From assembly GCA_035697145.1 (NCBI GenBank), contig DASSDL010000080.1, forward strand, positions 35,497 to 99,496: 64,000 bases of DNA. The letters are read 5' to 3'. Under the pieces are notes generated by a model. It ran no database searches and was not told the origin of the DNA. It saw nothing but the letters and a program-made list of their open reading frames with translations. Of this stretch, positions 33,258 through 43,314 are shown piece by piece. Position numbers and translations under genes: made by a program. Positions within the stretch are counted from its first letter, which is position 1. The number at the start of each line of letters is the position of its first letter. The stretch comes from DASQUK01 sp035697145 (GTDB lineage Bacteria; Actinomycetota; Acidimicrobiia; Acidimicrobiales; VFJN01).

Positions 33258-33261
<4 letters not shown>
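32029..33261 (-). CDS. Nucleoside ABC transporter permease (first)
   Basis: A 410-residue permease of the same superfamily, of the YufP/NupP type. The coupling region shows AFRAGLFNIGGAGQLVVGAM and the later VGANPFASRYAGMAVG. The N-terminal 30 residues are low-complexity Ala/Pro/Gly. It carries a long first periplasmic loop. ATGA overlap with the ATPase gene shows translational coupling within the importer operon. Confidence 0.92.
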
Positions 33262-34814
<1,553 letters not shown>

Positions 34815-34853
34815 GTCGTCGGCGTCGTCAGCGGCTCGTCGGCTACCTGGTCA

Positions 34854-35960
34854 TCACTCGGGCATGGTGGTGACGTCGCCGTCGATGATCTGCTGGCGCA
34901 GGTCGTCGACCGCGGTCTTCACCTCGTCGGGGACCTGGTCCTCGAACTCGTTGAACGGGCCGAGGGCAACGCCTTCGTTCTCGAGCGTGCCGGTGTACAG
35001 GCCGCCTGCGAAGTTGCCTTCGGCCGCCTCGACGACGGCGTCGTGCACGGCCACGTCCATGTTCTTCATGACCGAGGTCAGGAACAAGTCGCAGTCGTCG
35101 GCCACGCTGACACAGCCGTCGGTGTCGACCCAGATGACCTTGGCATTGCTGTCTGGGCGAGCGCGGATCGCCTCGATCGTGCCCAGCCCCACCGGTCCGG
35201 CCACCGGCATGATGACGTCGGCGCCGGCGTCGAGGAGCCCCTCGGTCGTTGCCCGGCCGTTGGCCTGGTTCTCGAAGTCACCCGTGAACAGGCCGTCGTC
35301 GGCGGCGTTGTCCCAGCCCTCCAGCTGGACGTCGGTGCCGTTGTCCTCGTTGTACTTCTCGATGCCGAGCTGGAACCCCTTCATGAAGATGGTCACCGTG
35401 GGGATGTTGATGCCCCCGTACGTGCCCACCGTCCCGGTCTCGCTCATCGCCGCGGCCACGTAGCCGGCCAGGAACGCGGCCTGGTCGGTCGAGAACGTCA
35501 GCTCCTTGATGTTGTCGTACTCGTCCTGGGCGTCGCCGCCGGCGGTGCTGTAGTCGTAGTCGACGATGGCGAAGCTCTGGTCGGGGTTGGCGGTGGCGGA
35601 ATCGGCGGTGGCGCCTCCGAGCAGGAAGCCGACCGTGACGATCAGGTCGCAGCCCTGGTCGACAAAGGTCTGGATGTTCGGCGCGAAGTCGGCTTCCGAC
35701 TGTGACTCGAGCACCGAGGGCTCGAAGCCGAGCTCGTCGGCGGCCTCTTGCACCCCTGCGTACGCCGTCTGGTTGAACGAGCGGTCGTCAACGCCGCCGG
35801 TATCCGTGACCTGGCAGGCGGTGAAGTCGGTCGCCGCGGCCCCGCCACCGTCGGCCTCTGTCGTGTCGCTGCTCGTATCGTCGTCGTCGCCGCAGGCTGC
35901 GGCGACCAGTGTGAGCCCTAGGAGGATCGCCAGCCCCTTCAGGAACCGTCGCTGTCGCAT
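34854..35960 (-). CDS. BMP-family nucleoside-binding lipoprotein
   Basis: A 368-residue substrate-binding lipoprotein. The signal peptide RRFLKGLAILLGLTLVAAAC ends at lipobox LVAAAC with Cys23 as the lipidated residue, followed by an acidic, threonine-rich linker. The mature domain has the Med/BMP-family GGVDDRSFNQTAYAGVQEA and the periplasmic-binding fold. BMP proteins of this type bind purine and other nucleosides. AGGAG seven bases before the ATG is a good ribosome site. It heads the seven-gene importer-salvage operon running down to add. Confidence 0.93.
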   Translation of the reverse strand: MRQRRFLKGLAILLGLTLVAAACGDDDDTSSDTTEADGGGAAATDFTACQVTDTGGVDDRSFNQTAYAGVQEAADELGFEPSVLESQSEADFAPNIQTFVDQGCDLIVTVGFLLGGATADSATANPDQSFAIVDYDYSTAGGDAQDEYDNIKELTFSTDQAAFLAGYVAAAMSETGTVGTYGGINIPTVTIFMKGFQLGIEKYNEDNGTDVQLEGWDNAADDGLFTGDFENQANGRATTEGLLDAGADVIMPVAGPVGLGTIEAIRARPDSNAKVIWVDTDGCVSVADDCDLFLTSVMKNMDVAVHDAVVEAAEGNFAGGLYTGTLENEGVALGPFNEFEDQVPDEVKTAVDDLRQQIIDGDVTTMPE

Positions 35961-35986
35961 CTGAAGTCTCCTGTCCCGAAAAGCTT

Positions 35987-36017
35987 GTGGCCCGCGCGGG
36001 CCACGGCCCGCACGTTA
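35987..36017 (-). promoter_or_regulatory. Palindrome and -10 upstream of the BMP operon
   Basis: GTGGCCCGCGCGGGCCAC (35987-36004) is a perfect 18-base palindrome, 26 bases before the BMP ATG. On the minus strand TAACGT (complement of 36012-36017) is a TANNNT -10, so the palindrome would begin near the transcription start. It may be an operator or a 5' hairpin controlling the nucleoside operon. Confidence 0.4.
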
Positions 36018-36026
36018 GTCACTCCG

Positions 36027-36032
36027 TAGGAT
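36027..36032 (+). promoter_or_regulatory. Candidate -10 of the sugar-phosphate mutase gene
   Basis: TAGGAT ends eight bases before the ATG at 36041 and no ribosome site is seen, consistent with a leaderless or very short leader. No clear -35. Confidence 0.3.
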
Positions 36033-36040
36033 CGAGACCG

Positions 36041-37741
36041 ATGACCCTTGACCATCTGGCGGCTGCGGCGCGGGCGTGGCGCGACGACGATCCCGATCCC
36101 GAGACCAGGGCCGAGGTCGAGCGCCTGCTGGAAGGTGACGGCAGTGGACCTGACCTGGACGGTCTGCGGGACCGGTTCGGGGCCACGCTGGCCTTCGGGA
36201 CCGCCGGCCTGCGGGGCGAGATGGGGGCCGGGCCCAACCGCATGAACCGGGTAACGGTCATGCGCGCCACGGCCGGGCTGGCCCGCTACCTGGCGGACAC
36301 CGGTCACGCCGGTGAGCCGGTGATCGTGGGCTTCGACGCGCGCCACCGCTCGGCCACGTTCGCGGCCGACGCGACCGCCGTGCTGACGGCCGCCGGGTTC
36401 CCGGTCCAGCTCACCGATCGCCCCGTCCCCACCCCCGTGCTGGCATTCGGCGTGCGACACCTGGGCGCCTGCGCCGGCGTCCAGATCACCGCCAGCCACA
36501 ACCCGCCCCGCGACAACGGCTACAAGGTGTACTTGGGCGACGGCGCCCAGATCGTTCCCCCGGCCGACGCGGAGATCGCAGCCCGGATCGACTCCGTCGG
36601 CCGGCTGGCGTCGGTCGGGCGGGCCCCCGCCGCCGACCCCCGCGTGACGCGGGTCGGCACCGACCTGGTCGACGCGTACGTCGCCGGCGCCGTGGGGACG
36701 GTGCCCCGACGATCGACCCCGGACGGTCCACCGGTGGGCGTCGTGTACACGCCGTTGCACGGCGTCGGGCGCGACGTCCTGCTGGCTGTTTTCGCGCGGG
36801 CGGGCTTCCCGGCACCGGCTCTGGTGCCGGAGCAGTCGGATCCCGATCCCGACTTTCCCACCGTGGCGTTCCCCAACCCTGAGGAGCCCGGCGCCCTGGA
36901 CCTGGCGCTCGCCCTCGCGGTCGAGCGTGGCGCCGACGTGGTGATCGCCAACGACCCCGACGCCGACCGGCTCGCGGTCGCCGTGCCCACCTCGACGGGT
37001 GGCGAGTGGCGGGCGCTCACGGGCGACGAGATCGGCATCCTGCTCGCCGATTGGCTCCTCGACGCGGGCCACGGCAGCGACCGGCTGGTGGCCACCAGCG
37101 TGGTGTCCTCGTCGATGCTCGGCCGGCTGGCCGAGGCCAGGGGCGTGGCCTTCGCCGAGACGCTGACCGGGTTCAAGTGGATCGCCCGTGCGGCCCTCGA
37201 CCGGCCCGAGTTGCGCTTCGTCTACGGCTACGAGGAGGCGCTGGGGTCGTCCGTAGGCACGCTCGTGCGCGACAAGGACGGCATCACCGCAGCGCTGGCC
37301 TTCGTCGACCTGGTCGCCGCCGAGAAGGCACAGGGCCGCAGCGTGCTCGACCGCCTCGACGACCTCGCCCGCGAGTTGGGCGTCCACGCGACCGGCCAGC
37401 GTTCCATCCCCTTCGAGGGACTCGACGGGATGGCGCGCATGCAGGCCGCGGTCGATGCGCTGGCGGACGCTCCGCCCACGACGCTGCTCGGCGTCCCGAT
37501 CACCGAGGTCGAGGACCTCCGCCGGGGCGGGCGCCTGCCGCCCACTGAAGGAATCGTGCTACGGGCCGAGGCCATGCGCCTGGTCGTGCGCCCCTCGGGC
37601 ACCGAGCCCAAGCTCAAGTGCTACGCCGAGGCGGTGGTTCCGGTCCCCGGCGAACGTGGGGAGGATCTGGCGCCGGCCCGGGCGGATGGTGCTGCACGGG
37701 TGGCGGCGCTGCTCGACGTCGCGGTGGGTCTGGTCACCTGA
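36041..37741 (+). CDS. Phospho-sugar mutase, PGM2-like (probable phosphopentomutase)
   Basis: A 566-residue alpha-D-phosphohexomutase-superfamily enzyme. The phosphoserine is Ser152 in TASHNPPRDNGYKVY, the magnesium loop is DPDADR (305-310), and the sugar-recognition loop is followed by C-terminal RPSGTEPKLKCY. The start FGTAGLRGEMGAGPNRMN is of the PGM2 type, the group that includes phosphopentomutases. Lying divergent from a nucleoside uptake and phosphorolysis operon, it most likely interconverts ribose- or deoxyribose-1-phosphate and 5-phosphate. Phosphoglucomutase activity is the alternative. Confidence 0.88.
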   Translation: MTLDHLAAAARAWRDDDPDPETRAEVERLLEGDGSGPDLDGLRDRFGATLAFGTAGLRGEMGAGPNRMNRVTVMRATAGLARYLADTGHAGEPVIVGFDARHRSATFAADATAVLTAAGFPVQLTDRPVPTPVLAFGVRHLGACAGVQITASHNPPRDNGYKVYLGDGAQIVPPADAEIAARIDSVGRLASVGRAPAADPRVTRVGTDLVDAYVAGAVGTVPRRSTPDGPPVGVVYTPLHGVGRDVLLAVFARAGFPAPALVPEQSDPDPDFPTVAFPNPEEPGALDLALALAVERGADVVIANDPDADRLAVAVPTSTGGEWRALTGDEIGILLADWLLDAGHGSDRLVATSVVSSSMLGRLAEARGVAFAETLTGFKWIARAALDRPELRFVYGYEEALGSSVGTLVRDKDGITAALAFVDLVAAEKAQGRSVLDRLDDLARELGVHATGQRSIPFEGLDGMARMQAAVDALADAPPTTLLGVPITEVEDLRRGGRLPPTEGIVLRAEAMRLVVRPSGTEPKLKCYAEAVVPVPGERGEDLAPARADGAARVAALLDVAVGLVT

Positions 37742-37756
37742 CTCGGCGGCGGAGGT

Positions 37757-38380
37757 CTACGCCGTCCCGAAGAGCCGGTCGCCGGCGTCGCCCAGCCCCG
37801 GGACTATGAACGCCCGCTCATCGAGGTGGTCGTCGACGGCCGCCGTGACCACTCGCTCGACGAGTCCCGACTGCTCGACCCGGCGGAGCCCCTCGGGGGC
37901 CGCCAGCACGCACACCCCGGTCATGGGCCCGGCGGCGCGATCGCGCAGGAGCCGGCAGGCGTGCTGGAGCGATCCGCCGGTCGCGAGCATGGGATCGAGC
38001 ACCAGGACGGGGCGGCCGGCGAGGTCGGCGGGCACCGAGTTCATGTAGGGCTCGGGCTGGAGCGTCTCTTCGTTGCGGGACACGCCGATGAATGCGGTCT
38101 CGGTCTCGGGCAACAGGCGGATGACTGCGCCGTGCAGCCCGAGGCCGGCGCGCAACACCGGCACCACCAGCGGGGGACTGGCGATGCGGACGCCGGTCGC
38201 TGCCGCCATGGGGGTGCGGATGTCGATCTGCTCGGTCGGCAGCGTGCGACACGCCTCGTAGACGAGCATGCCGGCGAGCTCGTCCATGGCCAGGCGGAAG
38301 GTGGCACGGTCGGTCGTCTCGTCGCGCAGGCGTGTGAGCAGCCGGGCGGCCAGCGGATGGTCGACGGTGAGGACGTCCAT
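37757..38380 (-). CDS. upp: Uracil phosphoribosyltransferase
   Basis: A 207-residue Upp making UMP from uracil and PRPP. The PRPP-binding loop is VLDPMLATGGS (127-137), preceded by PVLRAGLGL and followed by the uracil-binding C-terminal region PGLGDAGDRLFGT. The length matches the family. The ATG at 38380 is chosen because the N terminus VLTVDHPLAARLLTRLRD is conserved from there. It converges on the mutase gene, 15 bases apart, and completes pyrimidine salvage in this region. Confidence 0.95.
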   Translation of the reverse strand: MDVLTVDHPLAARLLTRLRDETTDRATFRLAMDELAGMLVYEACRTLPTEQIDIRTPMAAATGVRIASPPLVVPVLRAGLGLHGAVIRLLPETETAFIGVSRNEETLQPEPYMNSVPADLAGRPVLVLDPMLATGGSLQHACRLLRDRAAGPMTGVCVLAAPEGLRRVEQSGLVERVVTAAVDDHLDERAFIVPGLGDAGDRLFGTA

Positions 38381-38516
38381 ACGGGTGCGCAGTCTCGCGG
38401 ATGGAGCCGGCCCCCTGGGCGATCGACGGGCGACCGCCGGGCGAGTGAGGGAGGTCATCTCGGGGTAGTCGTGGTGCATCGACTCCGACCACGAACCCGG
38501 CGCGCCGCGGGTCGCG

Positions 38517-39440
38517 GTGTTCGCGCCCGCCCCGGTCCTGGTGTGCACGTTCGAGTACCCCCACGACCGTTCGGAGCCCGAGGTCGCGCTGAACGTCGGC
38601 GGCCAGGGCCCCTGGGTCGCCCGCGCCGTCGACGCCCTCGACGCCGACGCGGTGCTGGTGGTGCCGCTCGGTGGGGACACGGGCCGCGTCGCCCGCCACC
38701 TTCTGGCCGAGGAGCCGCACGAGGTGCGAGCGGTGGACACGAACGCGCCGATCGCCTGCTATCTGGAGGAGCGCCGCGACGGGAAGCGCACGTGCATCCG
38801 CGACGCCCCGCCCGGCTGGTTCGGTCCGCGAGAGCTCGACGACCTCTACAGCGCCGCGCTCACGGCGGGCCTCGACGCCGACGTATGTGTGATCACCGGA
38901 TCGCCGTGGGGCGATCACGTCGACTCGTCGCTGCTGACCCGGCTGAGCGCCGATCTCGCCAAGTTCGGCCGCACCACCGTCGCCGACCTGTCGGGCGACC
39001 AGCTCGACGCCGCGCTGGTCGGGGGAGTCGACTGGCTCAAGGTCGCAGACGACGAGCTGGGCGGGCTCGGCGATGGCGACGTCCGCAACGAGGGCCAGCT
39101 GTGGGAGCGAGCCAAGGCGTTGGCCGTCGCTCACGACCACCGGCGCAGCGTGGTCGTCTCGCGCGCCGATCGGCCGACGCTGGTGGTCTCGGACGGCGCC
39201 TGCTACACCGTCTCGGCACTCGGTTTGTCGACCGTCGACTCCCGGGGATCCGGAGACGCCATGACCGCCGCGTTGGCCACCGGGCTGGCCGCCGACCTGC
39301 CGCTGGATGCGCTGCTCCGCCGCGCCGCCGCGGCCGGGGCGGCCAACGCGGTTCACAAGGGGAGCGCCACGCCCGACGCCGACCTCGTGGACCGGCTGGC
39401 CGAGGAGATCGAGGTGGTCGAGGTGGGACGCCCGTGCTGA
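38517..39440 (+). CDS. PfkB-family carbohydrate kinase
   Basis: A 307-residue ribokinase-fold sugar kinase. The C-terminal signature is DSRGSGDAMTAALATG (DTxGAGD-type, with the catalytic Asp), and NVGGQGPWVARAVDAL at the N terminus matches the sugar-binding GG motif. The PfkB group includes 1-phosphofructokinase and ribokinase; the GGQG and WVAR features do not fix the substrate. GTG at 38517 is the first start after an in-frame stop at 38466. It overlaps the next gene, an aldo-keto reductase, by seven bases. Confidence 0.85.
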   Translation: MFAPAPVLVCTFEYPHDRSEPEVALNVGGQGPWVARAVDALDADAVLVVPLGGDTGRVARHLLAEEPHEVRAVDTNAPIACYLEERRDGKRTCIRDAPPGWFGPRELDDLYSAALTAGLDADVCVITGSPWGDHVDSSLLTRLSADLAKFGRTTVADLSGDQLDAALVGGVDWLKVADDELGGLGDGDVRNEGQLWERAKALAVAHDHRRSVVVSRADRPTLVVSDGACYTVSALGLSTVDSRGSGDAMTAALATGLAADLPLDALLRRAAAAGAANAVHKGSATPDADLVDRLAEEIEVVEVGRPC

Positions 39441-40285
39441 ACACCCCTCCCGCCGCGGCCGCCGGCACGATCTCGATCGGCGGCGACTTGTCCGTCAACC
39501 GTCTCGGCTTCGGCGCCATACGCATCACGGGACCCGGCATCTGGGGCCCACCTGTCGACCACGACGAAGCGGTGCAGGTCCTGCGGCGGGCGGTGGAGCT
39601 CGGCGTCGACTTCATCGACACGGCCGACAGCTACGGGCCCGCGGTCAGCGAGGAGCTGATCGCCGAGGCGCTGGCGCCGTATCCCGAGGGGCTGGTCATC
39701 GCCACCAAGGGTGGCTTCCTCCGCCCCGGGCCGGACAACTGGCGGCCCGAGGGCCATCCGGAGCACCTGCGGGCGGCCTGCGAGGGGAGCCTGGCGCGCC
39801 TGGGCCTCGAACAGATCCCCCTGTATCAGCTCCACCGGCTCGATCCCGCCGTGCCGCTGGAGGAGTCAGTGGGCGAGCTGGTCGCGCTCCGGGACGAGGG
39901 GAAGATCCGGCACATCGGGCTGTCCAATGTCGACGCCGCCCAGTTCGAGCGCGCCTCGGCGCTCACGGCGATCGCGTCGGTCCAGAACCGCTACAACCCC
40001 GCAGACCGGGCCGCCGACCCCCTGGTCGAGCTGGCTGAGACGCGCGGCTTCGTGTTCATCCCCTGGGCGCCGGTGGGCGGCTACCGGCCCGGAGTGGGTG
40101 CGGGCCTGGCGACGGTGGCCAAGCGGTTGGGCGTGTCGCGGGTGCAGGTTGCGATCGCCTGGCAGCTGGCGCGTTCGCCGCAGATGCTGCCAATCCCCGG
40201 CACCTCGTCGGTGGTGCACCTGGAGGAGAACGTGGCCGCGGCGGCGATCGAAATGTCCGACGACGACCTCGCCGCCCTCGGCTAG
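39434..40285 (+). CDS. Aldo-keto reductase (YakC/AKR13-like)
   Basis: A 283-residue NADPH-dependent aldo-keto reductase. The catalytic tetrad is visible as Asp and Tyr in DFIDTADSYGP, Lys in VIATKGGF and His in YQLHRLD. The cofactor end has QMLPIPGTSSVVHLEEN. GTG at 39434 overlaps the kinase stop. The two genes are coupled, so the reductase may act on a product or precursor of the kinase. It shares the CTAG tetramer at its stop with the convergent MarR gene. Confidence 0.88.
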   Translation: MLNTPPAAAAGTISIGGDLSVNRLGFGAIRITGPGIWGPPVDHDEAVQVLRRAVELGVDFIDTADSYGPAVSEELIAEALAPYPEGLVIATKGGFLRPGPDNWRPEGHPEHLRAACEGSLARLGLEQIPLYQLHRLDPAVPLEESVGELVALRDEGKIRHIGLSNVDAAQFERASALTAIASVQNRYNPADRAADPLVELAETRGFVFIPWAPVGGYRPGVGAGLATVAKRLGVSRVQVAIAWQLARSPQMLPIPGTSSVVHLEENVAAAAIEMSDDDLAALG

Positions 40286-40749
40286 CTGGGGACGGCGGCG
40301 GCCCCGGGGTTCACGTGGTCCCGCACCTTGCGCAACAGGGTGGCGAGCTGACGCTGCTCGTCGGCTGCAAGCACGCTGGTGAGGTAGCGCTCGACGTGTT
40401 GGAGGTGAGGCCCGACGGCCGCTCGGATGCGCTCCAATCCTGCCGGCGTGAGAGACGCGAAGGCGCCCCGGCGATCCGATGGGCACGGGACGCGCTCGAC
40501 GAGACCCGCGGCTTCCAGCCGGTCGATGGCTCGGGTGAGCCCGCTCGGCGTGAGGCTGGTCTGGGCGGCTAGATCGGCCATCCGCAAGCGCTGGCCGGGC
40601 GAGCGCGCCAGCCGGATCAGTAGCTCGAACGATCCCAACGGCAGGTGGGCATCTCGCTCGAGTCCCCGGTCGAGCTCGGTCCGCAATGCGGTGTAGCTCT
40701 CGGTGAGGAGGCCGACCAGCGTGATCCGGTCGTCCTGCAGGCCGTCCAT
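40282..40749 (-). CDS. MarR-family transcriptional regulator
   Basis: A 155-residue MarR protein with winged helix at about 35-105: LELLIRLARSPGQRL-type helix (here FELLIRLARSPGQRL), MADLAAQTSLTPSGLTRAID recognition region and the wing CPSDRRGAFASLTPAG. The dimer helices flank it. The ATG is preceded six bases upstream by a TAGAAT -10. Its TAG stop overlaps the TAG stop of the convergent aldo-keto reductase in CTAG. Likely targets are neighbouring oxidoreductases, but no operator is evident. Confidence 0.88.
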   Translation of the reverse strand: MDGLQDDRITLVGLLTESYTALRTELDRGLERDAHLPLGSFELLIRLARSPGQRLRMADLAAQTSLTPSGLTRAIDRLEAAGLVERVPCPSDRRGAFASLTPAGLERIRAAVGPHLQHVERYLTSVLAADEQRQLATLLRKVRDHVNPGAAAVPS

Positions 40750-40755
40750 CGGCTC

Positions 40756-40761
40756 ATTCTA
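40756..40761 (-). promoter_or_regulatory. Candidate -10 for leaderless marR mRNA
   Basis: On the minus strand this reads TAGAAT, ending six bases before the ATG at 40749; no ribosome site is present. Confidence 0.45.
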
Positions 40762-40816
40762 CGGGGAGATAGTTGCGCGGCGAATCACTTTGGGGCGGAC
40801 CGCGGCGCCGGGGCGG

Positions 40817-41716
40817 TCAGTAGTGCCAGGGGTACGCGGACCAGTCCGGGTCGCGTCGCTCGAGAAAGGCGTCGCGACCCTCCTCGGCTTCGGTGGTGCC
40901 GTACGCCAGGCGGGTGGCTTCGGCCGCGAACACCTGCTGGCCCACGAGGCCATCGTCGATGAGGTTGAACGCGTACTTCAGCATGCGGATCGACGTGGGG
41001 CTCTTGCCCATGACCCTGCGGGCCCAGTCGAGCCCGACCTGCTCGAGTCGATCGTGCTCCACCACGGCGTTCACCATCCCCATGCGGTGGGCGTCGTCGG
41101 CCGAGTAGGTGTCGCCCAAGAAGAAGATCTCGCGGGCGAACTTCTGGCCCACCTGCCGGGACAGGTAGGCGGAGCCGAATCCGCCGTCGAAGCTGGCGAC
41201 GTCGGCATCGGTCTGGCGGAAGCGGGCGTGCTCACGACTGGCCAGCGTGAGGTCGCAGACCACGTGGAGGCTGTGCCCGCCTCCCGCCGCCCACCCCGGC
41301 ACCAGGCAGATGACCACCTTGGGCATGAACCGGATGAGCCGGTGCACCTCCATGATGTGCAGCCGGCCCGTGCGGGCGGGATCGATCGTCTCGTTGGTCT
41401 CGCCCTCGGCGTACCGGTAGCCGTCACGACCGCGGATGCGCTGGTCGCCCCCGGAACAGAACGCCCAGCCGCCGTCGCGGGGCGACGGCCCGTTGCCGGT
41501 CAGGAGCACGCAGCCGACGTCCGAGGTCTGCCGGGCGTGGTCGAGCGCCCGGTACAGCTCGTCCACCGTGTGGGGGCGGAAGGCGTTGCGGACGTCGGGG
41601 CGGTCGAACGCGACGCGGACGGCGCCCAGGTCGACGGCGCGGTGGTAGGTGATGTCGGTGAAGTCGAAGCCCTCGACGGGATGCCACGCCGCAGCGTCGA
41701 ACAGGGCAGAGACCAT
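40817..41716 (-). CDS. menB: 1,4-dihydroxy-2-naphthoyl-CoA synthase
   Basis: A 299-residue crotonase-fold enzyme of menaquinone biosynthesis, closing o-succinylbenzoyl-CoA into DHNA-CoA. MenB hallmarks are NAFRPHTVDELYRALDHAR, FCSGGDQR (86-93, with the bicarbonate-binding region), PGWAAGGGHSLHVVCDLT and DADVASFDGGFGSAYL. The C terminus DPDWSAYPWHY is typical. GGAGGTG upstream of the ATG is a strong ribosome site. No other men gene is in the window, so the pathway is scattered. Confidence 0.94.
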   Translation of the reverse strand: MVSALFDAAAWHPVEGFDFTDITYHRAVDLGAVRVAFDRPDVRNAFRPHTVDELYRALDHARQTSDVGCVLLTGNGPSPRDGGWAFCSGGDQRIRGRDGYRYAEGETNETIDPARTGRLHIMEVHRLIRFMPKVVICLVPGWAAGGGHSLHVVCDLTLASREHARFRQTDADVASFDGGFGSAYLSRQVGQKFAREIFFLGDTYSADDAHRMGMVNAVVEHDRLEQVGLDWARRVMGKSPTSIRMLKYAFNLIDDGLVGQQVFAAEATRLAYGTTEAEEGRDAFLERRDPDWSAYPWHY

Positions 41717-41805
41717 GTGGGCACCTCCAGGGACTACAGGGTCTAGCGCGAGGTGCGGGCCATGATCACGTTCAGCGCGTTGGCGGCTCCAGGAGCGCCG
41801 CGTGG

Positions 41806-42777
41806 CTACGCCATGGCCTTTTCGATGCGGTCCACCGTCGCGTCGTCCAGCCGCTCGAGCACGTCGAGCGCGGCCAGGTTCTCGTGGACCTGCTCGACCC
41901 GGCTCGCTCCCGTGATGACCGTCGAGACGTGGGGGTTGTGGAGGCACCACGCGATGGCGAGCTGCGCCAGCGAGCAGTCGAGGTCCTCGGCCACGGCCGC
42001 GAGCCTCCTCACCTTGTCGTTGCGCGCCGGGTCGGTCACGAGGTCGCGTAGCCACTCGTAGCCGGGCAGGGCGGCGCGGCTGCCCTCCGGCACGCCGTCG
42101 AAGTACTTGCCGGTGAGCAGGCCCGACGCCAGCGGGCTCCAGGTGGTGAGGCCGATGCCGATCTCGTCGTAGAGGCGCCGGTACTCACGCTCGACCTTGC
42201 GCCGGTTGAACAGGTTGTACTCCGGCTGCTCGACGACCGGCTTGTGGAGGTGGTGGCGCTCGGCGACCTCCCAGGCCGCCCGGATGTCATCCGCCGACCA
42301 CTCCGAGGTGCCCCAATAGTGCGCCCGGCCCGACGACACGACGTCGGACATGGCCCACACCGTCTCCTCGACCTGGGTCTCCGGATCGGACCGGTGGCAG
42401 TACATGATGTCGAGGTGGTCGAGCCCGAACCGCTCGAGCGACGGATCGATCGCCTCGAGCAGGTACTTGCGGTTGAGGGTGTTGCGGGTGTTGACGGCGT
42501 CTTCGAGTCCCCAGAAGTACTTCGACGACACCAGGAACGTGTGCCGGGGCCATCCCAGCTCGGCGATGGCCCGGCCCATGATCCGCTCGGACTCGCCCCC
42601 GGCGTAGGCCTCGGCGTTGTCGAAGAAGTTGACGCCGGCGTCGTAGGCGGCGGCCAGGCAGTCGCGGGCGCGGCCTACGTCGAGCTGGGGGCCAAACGAC
42701 ACCCACGATCCAAACGACAGGGCGCTCACCTTGAGGCCCGAGCGCCCGAGCCTGCGGTACTCCATCTCGTTTGGCAT
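41806..42777 (-). CDS. Aldo-keto reductase, AKR6/Kv-beta-like
   Basis: A 323-residue aldo-keto reductase of the voltage-gated potassium channel beta-subunit-like type. The tetrad is visible as Asp-Tyr in FFDNAEAYAGG, Lys in VSSKYFWG and His in IMYCHRSDP. The cofactor motif is TVITGASRVEQVHEN. Later WSPLASGLLTGKY is characteristic. The ATG at 42777 gives MPNEMEYRRLGRSG; an internal ATG four codons on is also possible. It is divergent from the flavodoxin gene and 89 bases before menB on the same strand. Confidence 0.9.
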   Translation of the reverse strand: MPNEMEYRRLGRSGLKVSALSFGSWVSFGPQLDVGRARDCLAAAYDAGVNFFDNAEAYAGGESERIMGRAIAELGWPRHTFLVSSKYFWGLEDAVNTRNTLNRKYLLEAIDPSLERFGLDHLDIMYCHRSDPETQVEETVWAMSDVVSSGRAHYWGTSEWSADDIRAAWEVAERHHLHKPVVEQPEYNLFNRRKVEREYRRLYDEIGIGLTTWSPLASGLLTGKYFDGVPEGSRAALPGYEWLRDLVTDPARNDKVRRLAAVAEDLDCSLAQLAIAWCLHNPHVSTVITGASRVEQVHENLAALDVLERLDDATVDRIEKAMA

Positions 42778-42875
42778 GGCCCCCTTCTTACCGGCGTCTG
42801 ACCTCGATGGCTCGCGCGCCGCCAACCCTGCGCCACGGCGCGAACTAGCGTGAACGCGCCGGGGGGTGAACGGAC

Positions 42876-43301
42876 GTGGCAAGAGCGGTGGTCATCTACG
42901 AGAGCCTCACCGGCAACACGGCGCGGGCCGCCCGGCTCATCGGCGAGGCGGTGGCCGGCGAGGGTGTCGACGTGTCCATCTACCCCATCACCGGCATCGG
43001 GCTGAAGGACCTGGCAGCCGCCGACATCGTGTTCGTCGGTACTTGGGTCGACGGCCTGGTGCTGTTCGGCCACCGACCGGGCAGGGCCGGGAGGATCCGA
43101 TCGATGCCGGTGATCGACGGCAAGCGGGTGGCGGCGTTCATGACCTACGCCATCCATGCCGGCAGGGCGCTCGACAAGTTCGCCGACGTCCTGTCGGAGC
43201 GCGGCGCCACCGTGGTGGCCCGCACCCTGCTGCGGCGCGACCGGCTCGAGGCCGGGTTGGACGAGTTCGTGCTAGACGCTCTCGCCACCGTTCCGGCCTG
43301 A
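42876..43301 (+). CDS. Flavodoxin-like protein
   Basis: A 141-residue FMN-binding-fold protein. YESLTGNTARAARLIGEAV carries the phosphate loop (T-x-T-G-N-T type) of flavodoxins, followed by VFVGTWVDGLVLFG and AAFMTYAIHAGRAL at the two other FMN loops. It resembles short flavodoxin-domain proteins of actinobacteria rather than long electron-carrier flavodoxins. The GTG at 42876 follows a GGGGGG stretch, and TAGCGT at 42846-42851 could be its -10. The redox partner is unknown. Confidence 0.78.
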   Translation: MARAVVIYESLTGNTARAARLIGEAVAGEGVDVSIYPITGIGLKDLAAADIVFVGTWVDGLVLFGHRPGRAGRIRSMPVIDGKRVAAFMTYAIHAGRALDKFADVLSERGATVVARTLLRRDRLEAGLDEFVLDALATVPA

Positions 43302-43314
43302 GGACGTCGTCGGC

